Source: Paenibacillus sp. FSL H3-0469
GTDB lineage: Bacteria > Bacillota > Bacilli > Paenibacillales > Paenibacillaceae
Assembly (NCBI RefSeq): GCF_038051945.1
Contig: NZ_CP150302.1
Location: 5,952,001 to 6,016,000, forward strand
Length of the DNA stretch: 64,000 bases
Reading direction: 5' to 3'
The position numbers were made by a program, and so were the translations under genes. Under the pieces are notes generated by a model that saw only the letters and a program-made list of their open reading frames with translations, was not told the origin of the DNA and ran no database searches. Below, one piece after another: positions 33,372-43,078 of this stretch (the first letter of the stretch is position 1; every line of letters begins with the position of its first letter).

Positions 33372-34406
33372 GTGAGCATTAGGATTGGCAAGATTAGCTT
33401 TTGGCATGTACATGCCTGGGATTATACGAAGCAGGCCCAGGAGCATGGGGATACGGAAATTGCTGCGGTATGGGACGAGGATGCGGAGCGGGGCAGGAAG
33501 GCGGCAGAGAGCTTGAATATCCCGTTCTATGATTCTTTGGAGGACATGCTTGCCCGGAAGGATATCGATGCCGTGATTGTCGACGCGCCAACCCATATGC
33601 ACCGGGAGGTCATGATTGCGGCGGCCAGAGCAGGCAAGCACATCTTCACCGAAAAGGTTGTAGCTGCAACGCTGAGTGAGGTTAATGAAATCCTCTCCGA
33701 GATCGCGGAGCATGGAGTGAAGCTAACCGTGTCGCTGCCGCGGCTAAATGACGGTTATACGTTATCGGTTACAGACATTCTAAGCCAGGGACTTCTTGGG
33801 CAGATTACGTATGTCAGAGTCCGCTTATCCCATAACGGCGCAACGGCCAACTGGCTTCCCGAGCATTTCTATAGCCTTGAACAATGCCAGGGCGGTGCCT
33901 TGATTGATCTGGGATGCCATCCCATGTACCTGACCAGACTGTTCCTGGGTCAAGAGGTGACCGGGGTAAGCGCGAGCTTCGGATATGTGACGGGCAAGGA
34001 AGTGGAGGACAACGCAGTAGCGACGCTCTATACGGATTCGGGAGCAATCGGTGTAGTGGAAGCTGGCTTCGTGAACAGCTACTCCCCTTTTACCATAGAA
34101 GTGCATGGAACGGAAGGAACTCTATTGTATGGAACGCCTGAAGCAAAGCTGCTCGTCAGAAGTAATAAAGCGGCAAATCAAGGGGCTGCCTGGAACGAGA
34201 CGCCTGTACTGGCCAATCGTGAGAGCGCTTTTGAGCAGTGGGTAGCCCACATCCAGAACAACACGGTTGCTTCTGACAATATTCAAGCGGCAACAGAGCT
34301 TACCCGGTTAATGGAGGCGGCGAATCTCTCAGCGAAGGCAGGACGGGTGATCCGGTTAGCCGAACTGAAGTCTTGTCTTGATCCATTATCCGGGTACAGT
34401 GCGTAG
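33372..34406 (+). CDS. Gfo/Idh/MocA-family oxidoreductase
   Basis: A 344-residue NAD(P)-dependent dehydrogenase from a GTG with GGAGG upstream. The Rossmann part has ISFWHVHAWDY, a DAPTHMHREVMIAAARAGKH motif and the sugar-dehydrogenase EKV in place of the usual EKP. The catalytic-type helix GGALIDLGCHPMYL is near residue 175. Substrates in this family are sugars and cyclitols. It leads a small cluster with an AraC regulator and a second family member. Confidence 0.85.
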   Translation: MSIRIGKISFWHVHAWDYTKQAQEHGDTEIAAVWDEDAERGRKAAESLNIPFYDSLEDMLARKDIDAVIVDAPTHMHREVMIAAARAGKHIFTEKVVAATLSEVNEILSEIAEHGVKLTVSLPRLNDGYTLSVTDILSQGLLGQITYVRVRLSHNGATANWLPEHFYSLEQCQGGALIDLGCHPMYLTRLFLGQEVTGVSASFGYVTGKEVEDNAVATLYTDSGAIGVVEAGFVNSYSPFTIEVHGTEGTLLYGTPEAKLLVRSNKAANQGAAWNETPVLANRESAFEQWVAHIQNNTVASDNIQAATELTRLMEAANLSAKAGRVIRLAELKSCLDPLSGYSA

Positions 34407-34426
34407 CCTATAAGCGGGAGGTTAAC

Positions 34427-35350
34427 ATGAGCCCTTTTCCCTTCGAGATTATGTTTGAGAAGATGGATCTGCTGGAAAGACTGGATATTTCTATCCTGTG
34501 GGGACATTATGAAATTTCTGTTCTCCGGTTTCATTTGACCTCTTTTCCGCCGGGGAAGGTTATTGATTTCCATAACCATGCTGAATTTGAATTTCATTTC
34601 ATACCGCGGGGCAAAGGAACGGTCATTCTCGGCGATCAGCAGTATTCTTTGTCGGAGGGAATGCTCTATTTGACCGGACCGGGAGTGATGCACCGTCAAG
34701 AAGCAGATGCGGAAGAGTCGATGGAGGAGTTATGTCTGCATATCCATATTGCGGAGAAGCCCCGGGACGATGCAGACCCGTGGGAGGTTGCCGAAGCGGA
34801 GGAATGTGTGGAGAAGCTGAGAAACCTGCCGCTTGTCCCTGCACAGGATTATCACAGGGCGATGAAGTGTTTTTTGGAAGCCTATGAAGCCTGTGACGGC
34901 AAGCTTGCGGGATATTACACATCCATCAAGCATCTCGTGATTAGTATCTTGCTGAAGGTAACCAGAGCTTATGATACAGGCGGGATGGGAGCTGCGGCAC
35001 CCGTACGGGACATGCTGTCCTACCGCTATCAATATGCTGTTCAGTACATGGAAGCGAATTATTCGGCAGCCGTGACGCTGGAGAATGTTGCGGAGAAGCT
35101 GAATATCAGCGCAAGGCAGCTGCAGCGGATATTTAAACAGACCGATCCGGATCAAACCTTCAGCCGGATTCTTGAGGAGATCCGTTTGAAGGCTGTGTGC
35201 AGCAAGCTTGAAGCCAGTAACCTGTCGATCGAACATATTGCGGAGTCTGAAGGGTTCACCACTGCGACCTATCTGCATTCAGTATTCCGCAAGCGGCTGG
35301 GCATGACCCCGGCTGCATACCGCAAGGCTAGACAAATACATGAACAGTGA
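34427..35350 (+). CDS. AraC-family regulator with cupin N-terminus
   Basis: A 307-residue regulator. The N-terminus is a cupin (VIDFHNHAEFEFHFIPRGKGT, then LYLTGPGVMHRQE) that would bind a sugar ligand. The C-terminus has two HTH motifs: VTLENVAEKLNISARQLQRI and SIEHIAESEGFTTATYLHSV, ending FRKRLGMTPAAYRKA. It lies between the two oxidoreductase genes, 20 bases after the first, and is the likely local activator. Confidence 0.9.
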   Translation: MSPFPFEIMFEKMDLLERLDISILWGHYEISVLRFHLTSFPPGKVIDFHNHAEFEFHFIPRGKGTVILGDQQYSLSEGMLYLTGPGVMHRQEADAEESMEELCLHIHIAEKPRDDADPWEVAEAEECVEKLRNLPLVPAQDYHRAMKCFLEAYEACDGKLAGYYTSIKHLVISILLKVTRAYDTGGMGAAAPVRDMLSYRYQYAVQYMEANYSAAVTLENVAEKLNISARQLQRIFKQTDPDQTFSRILEEIRLKAVCSKLEASNLSIEHIAESEGFTTATYLHSVFRKRLGMTPAAYRKARQIHEQ

Positions 35351-35362
35351 GGATGAGTGACG

Positions 35363-36445
35363 ATGGGCAAAGTGTATCGTGTTGGGGTTATCGGCTGTGG
35401 AGGGATTGCGAACGGGAAGCATTTGCCGGCCTTAAGCAGACAGGATAAGGTTCAAGTGGTAGCTTTTTGCGATATTATCAAGGAACGGGCTGAAGCGGCT
35501 GCTGAACAATACGGCAGTGCAGATGCTGCTGTCTATACGGACTATCAGGAATTATTGAAGGATGCTTCCATTGACATTGTTCATGTGCTTACTCCCAATG
35601 ACGCGCATGCGGAAATATCCATTGCGGCCTTGGAAGCGGGCAAGCATGTGATGTGTGAGAAGCCCATGGCCAAAACAGCAGCGGACGCCAAACGTATGGC
35701 TGAAGCAGCGAAACGTACTGGGAAGAAGCTGACCATAGGGTATGACAACCGGTTCCGGCAAGACAGCTTGTATCTGAAAAAAGTCTGTGAAGCAGGCGAG
35801 CTCGGTCATATCTATTATGCAAAAGCGCATGCGATCCGGCGGAGAGCGGTCCCTACCTGGGGAGTATTCCTGGATGAGGAGAAGCAAGGGGGCGGCCCGC
35901 TTATCGATATTGGAACCCATGCGCTGGATCTGACGCTCTGGATGATGGACAACTACAAACCAAAGGTTGTGCTGGGAACCAAATACCACGAGCTCTCCCA
36001 AAAAGAAGATGCGGCCAACGCCTGGGGACCTTGGGACCCGAAGAAATTCACCGTGGAAGACTCGGCCTTCGGGATGATTGTGATGGAGAACGGCGCAACG
36101 ATTACGCTGGAGGCGAGCTGGGCGCTTAATTCGCTGGATGTGGATGAAGCCAAGTGCAGCTTAAGCGGAACCGAAGCGGGTGCGGACATGAAGAAGGGTC
36201 TCCGGATTAACGGGGAGAAGCATAGCAAGCTATACACGAACGAAATTGAGCTTGGTGCCGGAGGAGTAGCTTTCTATGATGGCAAAGAAGAGAAATCTAC
36301 GGATATCGAATTAAGAAAGTGGATCGAAGCGATCGAACAGGATAAAGATCCGGTCGTCACTCCTGAACAGGCTTATGTAGTCTCACGGATTCTGGAGGCC
36401 ATCTATGAATCGGCACAGACGGGGAAAGCCGTATATTTGGACTAG
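35363..36445 (+). CDS. Gfo/Idh/MocA-family oxidoreductase
   Basis: A 360-residue enzyme; I choose ATG 35363 behind TGAGGA rather than the GTG two codons earlier. It has the nucleotide-binding GVIGCGGIANGKHLPAL, then HVLTPNDAHAEISIAALEAGKHVMCEKPMAK with the conserved EKP, and GGGPLIDIGTHALDL. It resembles inositol or glucose dehydrogenase relatives. It ends the three-gene unit and is followed by a terminator. Confidence 0.87.
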   Translation: MGKVYRVGVIGCGGIANGKHLPALSRQDKVQVVAFCDIIKERAEAAAEQYGSADAAVYTDYQELLKDASIDIVHVLTPNDAHAEISIAALEAGKHVMCEKPMAKTAADAKRMAEAAKRTGKKLTIGYDNRFRQDSLYLKKVCEAGELGHIYYAKAHAIRRRAVPTWGVFLDEEKQGGGPLIDIGTHALDLTLWMMDNYKPKVVLGTKYHELSQKEDAANAWGPWDPKKFTVEDSAFGMIVMENGATITLEASWALNSLDVDEAKCSLSGTEAGADMKKGLRINGEKHSKLYTNEIELGAGGVAFYDGKEEKSTDIELRKWIEAIEQDKDPVVTPEQAYVVSRILEAIYESAQTGKAVYLD

Positions 36446-36495
36446 GCGGTCATTGCCCGAGTCAAATCTCAGATTTCGTAAAAGCTTCAAATGTT

Positions 36496-36541
36496 AAAAA
36501 AGCAGCGATTCTCTTATGGGAGAATTGCTGCTTTCTGTTTT
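36496..36541 (+). terminator. Terminator after the oxidoreductase cluster
   Basis: AAAGCAGCGATTCTC / GAGAATTGCTGCTTT stem with a TTATGG loop, flanked by AAAAA and TTTTT. Confidence 0.85.
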
Positions 36542-36770
36542 TGGTCCATTGATGTTTGGACGGTTTCTTTTTTGTGTTAAAAAATCTGTTTTCGCATCCC
36601 GCTTAAACAGCGGAGCGGACGGAACGACCCGCAGAAAAGCGGCAGCGGTCGCCTTTGTGTCCGGATTTTCACCGCTAAGGGAATGAAAAAAATCTGGACA
36701 CAACAGCGATTGTAACAACGTTCCGTTTGCGGAGCGTCCTCATCGACACAAACGTCCATCTAACTCCAAA
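36542..36770. other. Intergenic stretch with no supported gene
   Basis: About 230 bases between two terminators. The short open frames here on the - strand lack ribosome sites and recognisable sequence. I see nothing functional. Confidence 0.5.
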
Positions 36771-36817
36771 ACAAGGGGTATCCCAGCCATTTCATGGCTT
36801 ATGGACACCCTCTTATT
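36771..36817 (-). terminator. Terminator of the CPBP protease gene
   Basis: Long imperfect stem AAGAGGGTGTCCATAAGCCAT / ATGGCTGGGATACCCCTT as read on the - strand, followed by a T-rich stretch. Confidence 0.7.
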
Positions 36818-36845
36818 GTTTATATATTTTTTGCCGAATTGCCAT

Positions 36846-37670
36846 TTACAATCTGACATCTAGCGTAGATCTTCTGTAGAAGAACCACGCTGCAATCACG
36901 AGCGTAGCAGCCACCAGTATCCCGGACTCGCCTGTCCAGAGAAATGCATTCTTCCCGCTGGTGTAACGGTCGAAAGCATCCTGAATGATAGCATTCCACG
37001 AGGCATGGAGCAGAACGGAAGGCCATATGCTCCCAGTGCTTAAGCGCAATAGACTAATAATGATGTTGAATGAGCTGATGGTTACCATGAACAATACGAT
37101 CGATAAGGCCAGAGAAGGGCCGGAATAGTAGCTGCCGATTAGAATCGCGGGGATATGCCACATGCCCCAGATCAGCCCGCTCATGAGAATAGGCTTCGGG
37201 ACGCGGGCCCCAATAAGCCGGGTCAGCATGTAGCCTCTCCAGCCTAACTCTTCTCCGGCACTGCTGATGATTCCCATCGCGGTTCCGACGGACATTTGAA
37301 TCAGGATTGCCCAGACCAGCGAACCGATAACGTTGCCATTGTGTCCGGTATACTCCGCCAGTCCTGTGATCCAGACAGTCCCGTAGGCCAACAGACCAAC
37401 CGCCACCGGCAATAACAAGATGAATGGAATCGCCCTGAGCGTGCGCCGTCCCCCGGACCTCAGGGAGATATCCGCGAAGCCCTCACGCCGCAGGATACGG
37501 GTGAGTATGGAGGAGATCCCGGGCGCCCACATCAGCAGCAAGCCGTACACAGGCGTTACAGTAAGGGCCAATATGTAGCTTATAACCGTAAGGGGTATAA
37601 GAATCAGGAAGAATACTAGCAACCCTCTCCTGGCAGATTGGACGGTCTCCTCTTTTTCGATGGTGCTCAT
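36846..37670 (-). CDS. CPBP-family intramembrane glutamic protease
   Basis: A 274-residue polytopic membrane protein, with the start set at 37670 behind AAAGGAG; the longer open frame has no ribosome site. Six to eight hydrophobic segments span it. The Abi/CPBP motifs are SAGEELGWRGYML (EExxxR) near residue 147, then GLIWGMWHIPAIL and LLHASWNAI. In bacteria these proteins process or protect against peptides such as bacteriocins. It is monocistronic. Confidence 0.85.
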   Translation of the reverse strand: MSTIEKEETVQSARRGLLVFFLILIPLTVISYILALTVTPVYGLLLMWAPGISSILTRILRREGFADISLRSGGRRTLRAIPFILLLPVAVGLLAYGTVWITGLAEYTGHNGNVIGSLVWAILIQMSVGTAMGIISSAGEELGWRGYMLTRLIGARVPKPILMSGLIWGMWHIPAILIGSYYSGPSLALSIVLFMVTISSFNIIISLLRLSTGSIWPSVLLHASWNAIIQDAFDRYTSGKNAFLWTGESGILVAATLVIAAWFFYRRSTLDVRL

Positions 37671-38212
37671 TTCAATTTCACTCCTTTGGATGTGTGTAAT
37701 GCTTGGTAGAGTATAGCAACGAACGGGAAAGTGAGGAACAACCCGGAGCCCAGCAGCCCGCCCGGACCTTGGCCCAGGTATCGATGAGACTGTAGATGTA
37801 GGGGGGGCTTTTATACGCATAATCTTGAACTCTGCTACCGCACATTGCTGGTTCAATCCGTTACCCCTTTAATTAATTGAAGGAATGATGCTGTAAAGAG
37901 ACAAATGTTATATTAATTACGCAGAAAAAAAGTATTGTATAAGAAAAGGAAACAACTTCTAAAACGTTCCTGCTTGAAAATCCTCTGTTTTTCTCCTGTT
38001 TTCTGCGCATTTTTCGAAAACCTATATTATCCTACCGAATCCTACATATATCATGTTATGTAATATAACACCAACTATTGAATTTTGTATTAATTCCCAC
38101 AATTATTAGTGACGATTCTCTGACCTTGTGTTAATATAAATGACATCATAATCCAAGAAAAGAGAAACAGCACAGAGAAAGGGGTATACAAGATGAATAT
38201 GGGGAGAAGGGG
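37671..38212. other. Long intergenic region between CPBP and liv genes
   Basis: About 540 AT-rich bases with no coding signal. The last 100 bases before livH should hold its promoter; TTGTGT at about 38126 and CATAAT near 38147 are a weak candidate pair. No riboswitch or T-box pattern was recognised. Confidence 0.4.
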
Positions 38213-39124
38213 ATGGCGATGGAGTATTTCATTCAGCAACTAATAAACGGGATATCCGTAGGCAGCATTTACGCTCTGATCGCCCTTGGTTACACAATGG
38301 TGTATGGTATCATCAAGCTGATTAATTTTGCGCATGGCGATGTATTTATGGTAGGGTCGTTCATCGGTCTGTACAGTGCCAAATACCTGGCGAATGCCGG
38401 ATTGCCGCCGATCGTTGTACTGCTCTTGTCGCTGATCATCTCGATGACCATCAGTGCATTGCTCGGTATCAGCATTGAACGTCTGGCGTATAAGCCGCTT
38501 CGTAAGTCCACTCGAATTGCAGCGCTGATTACAGCGATCGGCGTATCCTTCCTGCTCGAATATACCGGAGTCTTGATCCTCGGGCCGCAGGCCAAGGGCT
38601 TCCCGGATATTATGGATAAGAAGCAGTATCATCTCTTCGGGTCTTCTATCCAGGTCGAATCCAATCAGATCATGATTCTGCTAACAACGATAATTCTTAT
38701 GCTAGTGCTGCAATATATCGTCAGGTACACCCGAACGGGCAAAGCCATGCGGGCCGTATCCTTCGATGTGGAAGCGGCGCGGCTGATGGGTATCAACGTA
38801 GACCGCACCATTTCAGCCACTTTCGCGATCGGTTCAGCGCTTGCCGCTGCCGCAGGCGTGATTTTCGGAATGACGTACAATTCGGTTGATCCTCTTATGG
38901 GTGTCATGCCCGGGCTTAAGGCTTTTGTCGCGGCAGTGCTTGGAGGGATTGGAAGTATTCCGGGTGCGCTTGTCGGCGGATTGCTGCTGGGAACGGTGGA
39001 GACAGAGATTTCTTCGCTCGGGTTCTCCTCTTGGCGTGACGGTGTAGCTTTTGCGGTACTGATTCTAATCCTTATCTTCAAACCATCCGGACTGTTCGGC
39101 AAGAATGTCCGGGAGAAAGTGTAG
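38213..39124 (+). CDS. livH: Branched-chain amino acid ABC transporter permease LivH
   Basis: A 303-residue inner membrane permease. The N-terminus FIQQLINGISVGSIYALIALGYTMVYGII and INFAHGDVFM are the LivH family signature; AAVLGGIGSIPGALVGGLLLG near residue 240 is the ABC-contact loop. AGAAGGGG precedes ATG 38213 and a second ATG at 38219. It is first in the livHMGFJ operon. Confidence 0.93.
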   Translation: MAMEYFIQQLINGISVGSIYALIALGYTMVYGIIKLINFAHGDVFMVGSFIGLYSAKYLANAGLPPIVVLLLSLIISMTISALLGISIERLAYKPLRKSTRIAALITAIGVSFLLEYTGVLILGPQAKGFPDIMDKKQYHLFGSSIQVESNQIMILLTTIILMLVLQYIVRYTRTGKAMRAVSFDVEAARLMGINVDRTISATFAIGSALAAAAGVIFGMTYNSVDPLMGVMPGLKAFVAAVLGGIGSIPGALVGGLLLGTVETEISSLGFSSWRDGVAFAVLILILIFKPSGLFGKNVREKV

Positions 39125-39136
39125 GGGGAAGCTGCC

Positions 39137-40105
39137 GTGACAAAGATAAATAAAAAGTTCTGGCTGGGCCTACTTGTCGCCCTTGCGTTCTATGGAATCG
39201 TAAAAGTTCTTTTAACAACGGGAGTTCTTAGTGATGTGAATCAGTCTATGCTGCTTCTCATCGGGGTTAATATCATGCTGGCCGTGTCGCTGAATCTGAT
39301 TACCGGGATTACCGGGCAGTTCTCCATTGGCCATGCCGGGTTCATGTCGGTGGGTGCGTATACCTCGGCGATTCTTACCCTTGACTACAATGTGCCGTTC
39401 ATTCCTGCGATTCTTGCGGGTGGGCTGCTGGCTGCGGTATTCGGTGTATTGATCGGGATGCCTACACTCCGGCTTAACGGGGACTATCTCGCTATTGCCA
39501 CGCTGGGGTTCGGTGAGATTATCCGCATTATTATGCTGAATACGGAATATGTCGGCGGAGCTTCAGGGCTCAGCGGTATTCCGGCCAAAACGACCTGGAC
39601 CATGCTCTTCTTCTTCACTCTGATCTCAGTTGTACTGATTAATAACTTCATTAGATCTACTCACGGCCGGGCCTGTATTGCGATCCGCGAGAATGAGATT
39701 GCCGCGGAGGCGATGGGGATTAATACGACACGTTACAAAATCATCGCCTTCACCATCGGTGCGCTGTTTGCCGGAATGGCGGGCGGCCTGTCGGCCCATA
39801 CGTTCTATGTCATTACGCCGGGCAGCTTCAACTTCCTGAAGTCTTTTGAAATCATCGTCATGGTGGTTCTCGGGGGGCTGGGCAGTACGGCGGGCTCTAT
39901 CGTGGGTGCGGTGTTCGTTACCCTGCTGTATACCTACTTACGTGAATTCCCGGAATGGCGCATGATTATCTACTCGATAGTGCTCATTCTGATGATGATC
40001 TTCCGTCCAAGCGGCCTGCTTGGCGTAAGCAAATTCTCACTAGGCAAGTTCGGTAAAAAGGAGGCGAAGGCAAATGACGCAATCAAGAGCAGCGGTACTC
40101 CTTGA
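39137..40105 (+). CDS. livM: Branched-chain amino acid ABC transporter permease LivM
   Basis: A 322-residue permease starting with GTG behind GGGGGAAG. It carries SLNLITGITGQFSIGHAGFM, GDYLAIATLGFGEIIRI and VVLGGLGSTAGSIVGA, all LivM hallmarks. It pairs with LivH to form the channel. Its end overlaps livG by 32 bases. Confidence 0.93.
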   Translation: MTKINKKFWLGLLVALAFYGIVKVLLTTGVLSDVNQSMLLLIGVNIMLAVSLNLITGITGQFSIGHAGFMSVGAYTSAILTLDYNVPFIPAILAGGLLAAVFGVLIGMPTLRLNGDYLAIATLGFGEIIRIIMLNTEYVGGASGLSGIPAKTTWTMLFFFTLISVVLINNFIRSTHGRACIAIRENEIAAEAMGINTTRYKIIAFTIGALFAGMAGGLSAHTFYVITPGSFNFLKSFEIIVMVVLGGLGSTAGSIVGAVFVTLLYTYLREFPEWRMIIYSIVLILMMIFRPSGLLGVSKFSLGKFGKKEAKANDAIKSSGTP

Positions 40106-40856
40106 TGTGAAAGCGGCCAGCCGGGCCTTCGGCGGACTGAAGGCGGTCAGCGAGGTATCTCTTCATATTGATAAAGGCGAGCTGATCGGCCTGATCGGGC
40201 CCAACGGTGCAGGTAAAACCACACTATTCAACCTGTTGACCGGAGTGTACCCGCCATCGTCGGGCAGCATTCTTTTGAATAATGAGTCTATCGGCGGGAT
40301 GAAGCCCTACAAGATCAATCATAAAGGCGCTGCGCGTACGTTCCAGAACATCCGCCTGTTTACGGCTATGACGGTGCTCGAGAACGTCAAGATTGCCTTC
40401 CATCAGCATGCGAAGCACTCGTTGTTCTCTTCGATGCTACGTCTGCCGAAGCATTTCCAGGGCGAAGAGGAGATTACCCGGAAGGCGATGGATATTCTCT
40501 CCATCTTCAATCTGGCTGATCAGAGTGAAGAGGTAGCGAGCAACCTGAGCTATGGGAATCAGCGGCGTCTGGAGATTGCCCGGGCGCTTGCGGCCGGACC
40601 CAAGCTGCTGCTGCTCGATGAGCCGGCAGCCGGGATGAACCCGAATGAGACGCGTGACCTGATGAACCTGATCGCCTGGATCCGGGAGGAGTTCGACCTG
40701 ACCATTCTGCTGATCGAGCATGATATGTCACTGGTAATGGGAGTCTGCAGCCGCATCTACGTGCTGGACCGCGGAATCCTGATCGCTGACGGCACGCCGG
40801 CGGAGATCCGCAACAATCCGAAGGTCATCGAAGCGTATTTGGGACAGGAGGCGTAG
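40074..40856 (+). CDS. livG: Branched-chain amino acid ABC transporter ATPase LivG
   Basis: A 260-residue ATPase. Walker A GPNGAGKTT near residue 42, the signature NLSYGNQRRLEIARAL, Walker B LLLLDEPAAGMNP, and the H-loop LLIEHDMSLVMG. The C-terminal YLGQ is typical. AAAAAGGAGG precedes the start inside livM. Confidence 0.94.
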   Translation: MTQSRAAVLLDVKAASRAFGGLKAVSEVSLHIDKGELIGLIGPNGAGKTTLFNLLTGVYPPSSGSILLNNESIGGMKPYKINHKGAARTFQNIRLFTAMTVLENVKIAFHQHAKHSLFSSMLRLPKHFQGEEEITRKAMDILSIFNLADQSEEVASNLSYGNQRRLEIARALAAGPKLLLLDEPAAGMNPNETRDLMNLIAWIREEFDLTILLIEHDMSLVMGVCSRIYVLDRGILIADGTPAEIRNNPKVIEAYLGQEA

Positions 40857-40860
40857 CGCC

Positions 40861-41562
40861 ATGCTTACAGTACAAGGGATTAATGTATATTACGGAGCGA
40901 TTCATGCCTTGAAGGATCTCAGCATCACCGTGAAGCAGGGGGAAATTGTGACGCTAATCGGTGCCAACGGCGCCGGCAAGTCAACGCTGCTGAAGACGCT
41001 CTCGGGGCTGCTGAAGCCGAAGACAGGAAGTATTGAATTCCTGGGTAAATCGATAACGAATCAAAGTGTACAGGCGATTGTCAAAGAAGGGCTGATCCAT
41101 TGTCCCGAAGGACGGCGCGTATTCGCTAATATGTCGGTCGAGGAGAATCTCGAATTGGGCGCTTACCTGCAGGATGGAAGCAGTCTGGCTGCGGACTTCG
41201 AGAAGGTATACAACACCTTCCCGCGATTGCTTGAGCGCAAGAAGCAGCAGGCGGGAACCTTATCCGGCGGGGAGCAGCAGATGCTGGCGATGGGCCGGGC
41301 GATTATGGGCCACCCGAAGCTGCTGCTGCTGGATGAACCGTCGATGGGGCTGGCGCCGCTGCTGGTCCAGGATATTTTCAAGATTATCAAGGAAGTCAAT
41401 GATGCCGGAACCACTGTATTGCTGGTCGAGCAGAATGCGCACCAGGCACTTAAAATCGCTGACCGCGCTTATGTCCTGGAGACAGGCCGGGTAGTGCTTG
41501 AAGGGGATGCCAAGGAATTGGCCGACTCCGATGAGATCAAAATGGCTTATCTCGGGCACTAA
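40861..41562 (+). CDS. livF: Branched-chain amino acid ABC transporter ATPase LivF
   Basis: A 233-residue ATPase, second nucleotide-binding subunit. Walker A GANGAGKST near residue 35, CPEGRRVFANMSVEENLELG (LivF-specific), signature LSGGEQQMLAMGRA, Walker B LLLLDEPSMGLAP, H-loop LLVEQN. It starts 4 bases after livG. Confidence 0.94.
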   Translation: MLTVQGINVYYGAIHALKDLSITVKQGEIVTLIGANGAGKSTLLKTLSGLLKPKTGSIEFLGKSITNQSVQAIVKEGLIHCPEGRRVFANMSVEENLELGAYLQDGSSLAADFEKVYNTFPRLLERKKQQAGTLSGGEQQMLAMGRAIMGHPKLLLLDEPSMGLAPLLVQDIFKIIKEVNDAGTTVLLVEQNAHQALKIADRAYVLETGRVVLEGDAKELADSDEIKMAYLGH

Positions 41563-41640
41563 GCAGGGGGTATCCATCCTATTAGCAGCATCACAGATAC
41601 AACATATATAAACTAAATAATCAGGAGGCTGGGAGAAACT

Positions 41641-42837
41641 ATGAAGAAAATTGGGGCCATTATCTTGTCAACCGTATTGACTGCGGTATTAGCATCCGGC
41701 TGCGGCAACAACACAGAGAACAGCGGTAACTCTGCAAGCGGCGGCAACACGGCCGGAGGCACCATCAAGATCGGGGCTGACCTTGAGCTCACAGGCGGTC
41801 AGGCTTCTTTCGGCGACTCCGCATCCAAGGGCGCGAAGCTGGCGGTTGACGAGATCAACGCCAAAGGCGGTATACTCGGCAAGCAGCTGGAGCTGGTAGT
41901 TGCAGACAATGCATCGAAGTCTGAAGAAGCTACCCAGGCGGCACAGAAGCTGATCACCAATGACAAGGTCGTGACCATCATCGGCGCATCCACTTCGACC
42001 AACACGCTGGGGATCGTTCCGGTAGCTACGGAGAAAAAGATTCCGCTTGTCTCGGTAGGGGCTACCAATCCGAAGGTTACTGTGGATGAGCGCAGCGGGA
42101 ATGTCAATGAATACGTGTTCCGCGCAGCGTTCATCGATCCGTTCCAGGGGGAGGTAATGGCTAACTTTGCGCTCGATTCCCTGAAGGCTAAGACGGCTGT
42201 TATCTATACCGATACTTCGTCCGACTACTCCAAGGGTCTGCAAAAGTTCTTCGAAGAGACCTTCAAGGCTAAAGGCGGCGAGGTGCTGAGCCAGGAGTCT
42301 TACCAGCAGAAGGATTCGGACTTTAAAGCAGTTCTGACCCGCATCAAAGCAGCGAACCCGGATGTCATCTACCTGCCTGGTTATTATGAAGAAGTAGGTA
42401 AAATTGTGAAGCAGGCCCGTGAAATGGGCATCACCGTTCCGTTCCTGGGCGGCGACGGCTGGGATTCCCCGCAGCTGGCGGAAATCGCCGGTGCCAAAGC
42501 GCTGGAGAACACGTTCATGTCCAATCACTACTCGCCTGAAGATACAGCACCTGAAGTAACCAGCTTCGTGGACGCCTACAAAGCGGCTAATGGCGGAGCG
42601 GTTCCCGATGGGATGGCGGCCCTGGGCTATGATGCCCTGAAGCTGGTGGCTGATGCGATTACCCGCGCGGGCGAAGCCGATCCGGCCAAGATCACCGAAG
42701 CGCTGGCAGCGACTAAGGATCTGCAGCTCGCTACCGGCAAAATCACCCTGAACGACAAGCATGACCCGGTCAAAGCGGCGGTTGTGCTGAAATTTGTTGA
42801 CGGGAAGCAAACCTTTGAGACCAAGGTTAATCCTTAA
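41641..42837 (+). CDS. livJ: Branched-chain amino acid-binding lipoprotein LivJ-like
   Basis: A 398-residue extracellular solute-binding protein with a lipoprotein signal (lipobox LASGC, Cys 21) and a Ser/Gly/Asn-rich linker. The mature part has the type I periplasmic-binding fold: IKIGADLELTGGQASFGDSA and VVTIIGASTSTNTLGIVPVA. AGGAGG precedes the start. It is last in the transport operon. Exact ligand (Leu/Ile/Val or Ala) is not certain. Confidence 0.9.
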   Translation: MKKIGAIILSTVLTAVLASGCGNNTENSGNSASGGNTAGGTIKIGADLELTGGQASFGDSASKGAKLAVDEINAKGGILGKQLELVVADNASKSEEATQAAQKLITNDKVVTIIGASTSTNTLGIVPVATEKKIPLVSVGATNPKVTVDERSGNVNEYVFRAAFIDPFQGEVMANFALDSLKAKTAVIYTDTSSDYSKGLQKFFEETFKAKGGEVLSQESYQQKDSDFKAVLTRIKAANPDVIYLPGYYEEVGKIVKQAREMGITVPFLGGDGWDSPQLAEIAGAKALENTFMSNHYSPEDTAPEVTSFVDAYKAANGGAVPDGMAALGYDALKLVADAITRAGEADPAKITEALAATKDLQLATGKITLNDKHDPVKAAVVLKFVDGKQTFETKVNP

Positions 42838-42858
42838 GGAGCGAAATTGCATATACTA

Positions 42859-42957
42859 AGGTGAAGGGAACAGGCCGCCGGTCCGCAGGAGGCCAGGGGG
42901 CCTCTTGCCTCACCTTAACCATGAAGAGGAAGGCCCCGAAGGGGAGCCTTTCTTTTC
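42859..42957 (+). terminator. Structured region and terminator after livJ
   Basis: TAAGGTGA (about 42857) pairs with TCACCTTA (about 42911) around GC-rich inner arms, and a second hairpin AAGGCCCC-GAA-GGGGAGCCTTT followed by TTTTC ends at about 42957. The second is a normal terminator. The first has no T-run and may be an mRNA-end structure. Confidence 0.6.
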
Positions 42958-43078
42958 GCATCTCACAAGGATAAAATGTTGACTATACTTACACAACTAA
43001 GCAGGTGCTTCCGAAGCGAGTTGTGCCGGTGAGATATCAAGGAAGGCTATGCTAACACAACTTTGAGGGGGAATCGGC

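Noticed and set aside
36494..36759. Two short minus-strand ORFs after the oxidoreductase cluster
   Set aside because: They span a terminator and have no ribosome site or recognisable sequence.
41689..42852. 387-codon minus-strand ORF
   Set aside because: Shadow of the livJ gene, which has a lipoprotein signal and a clear family fold.
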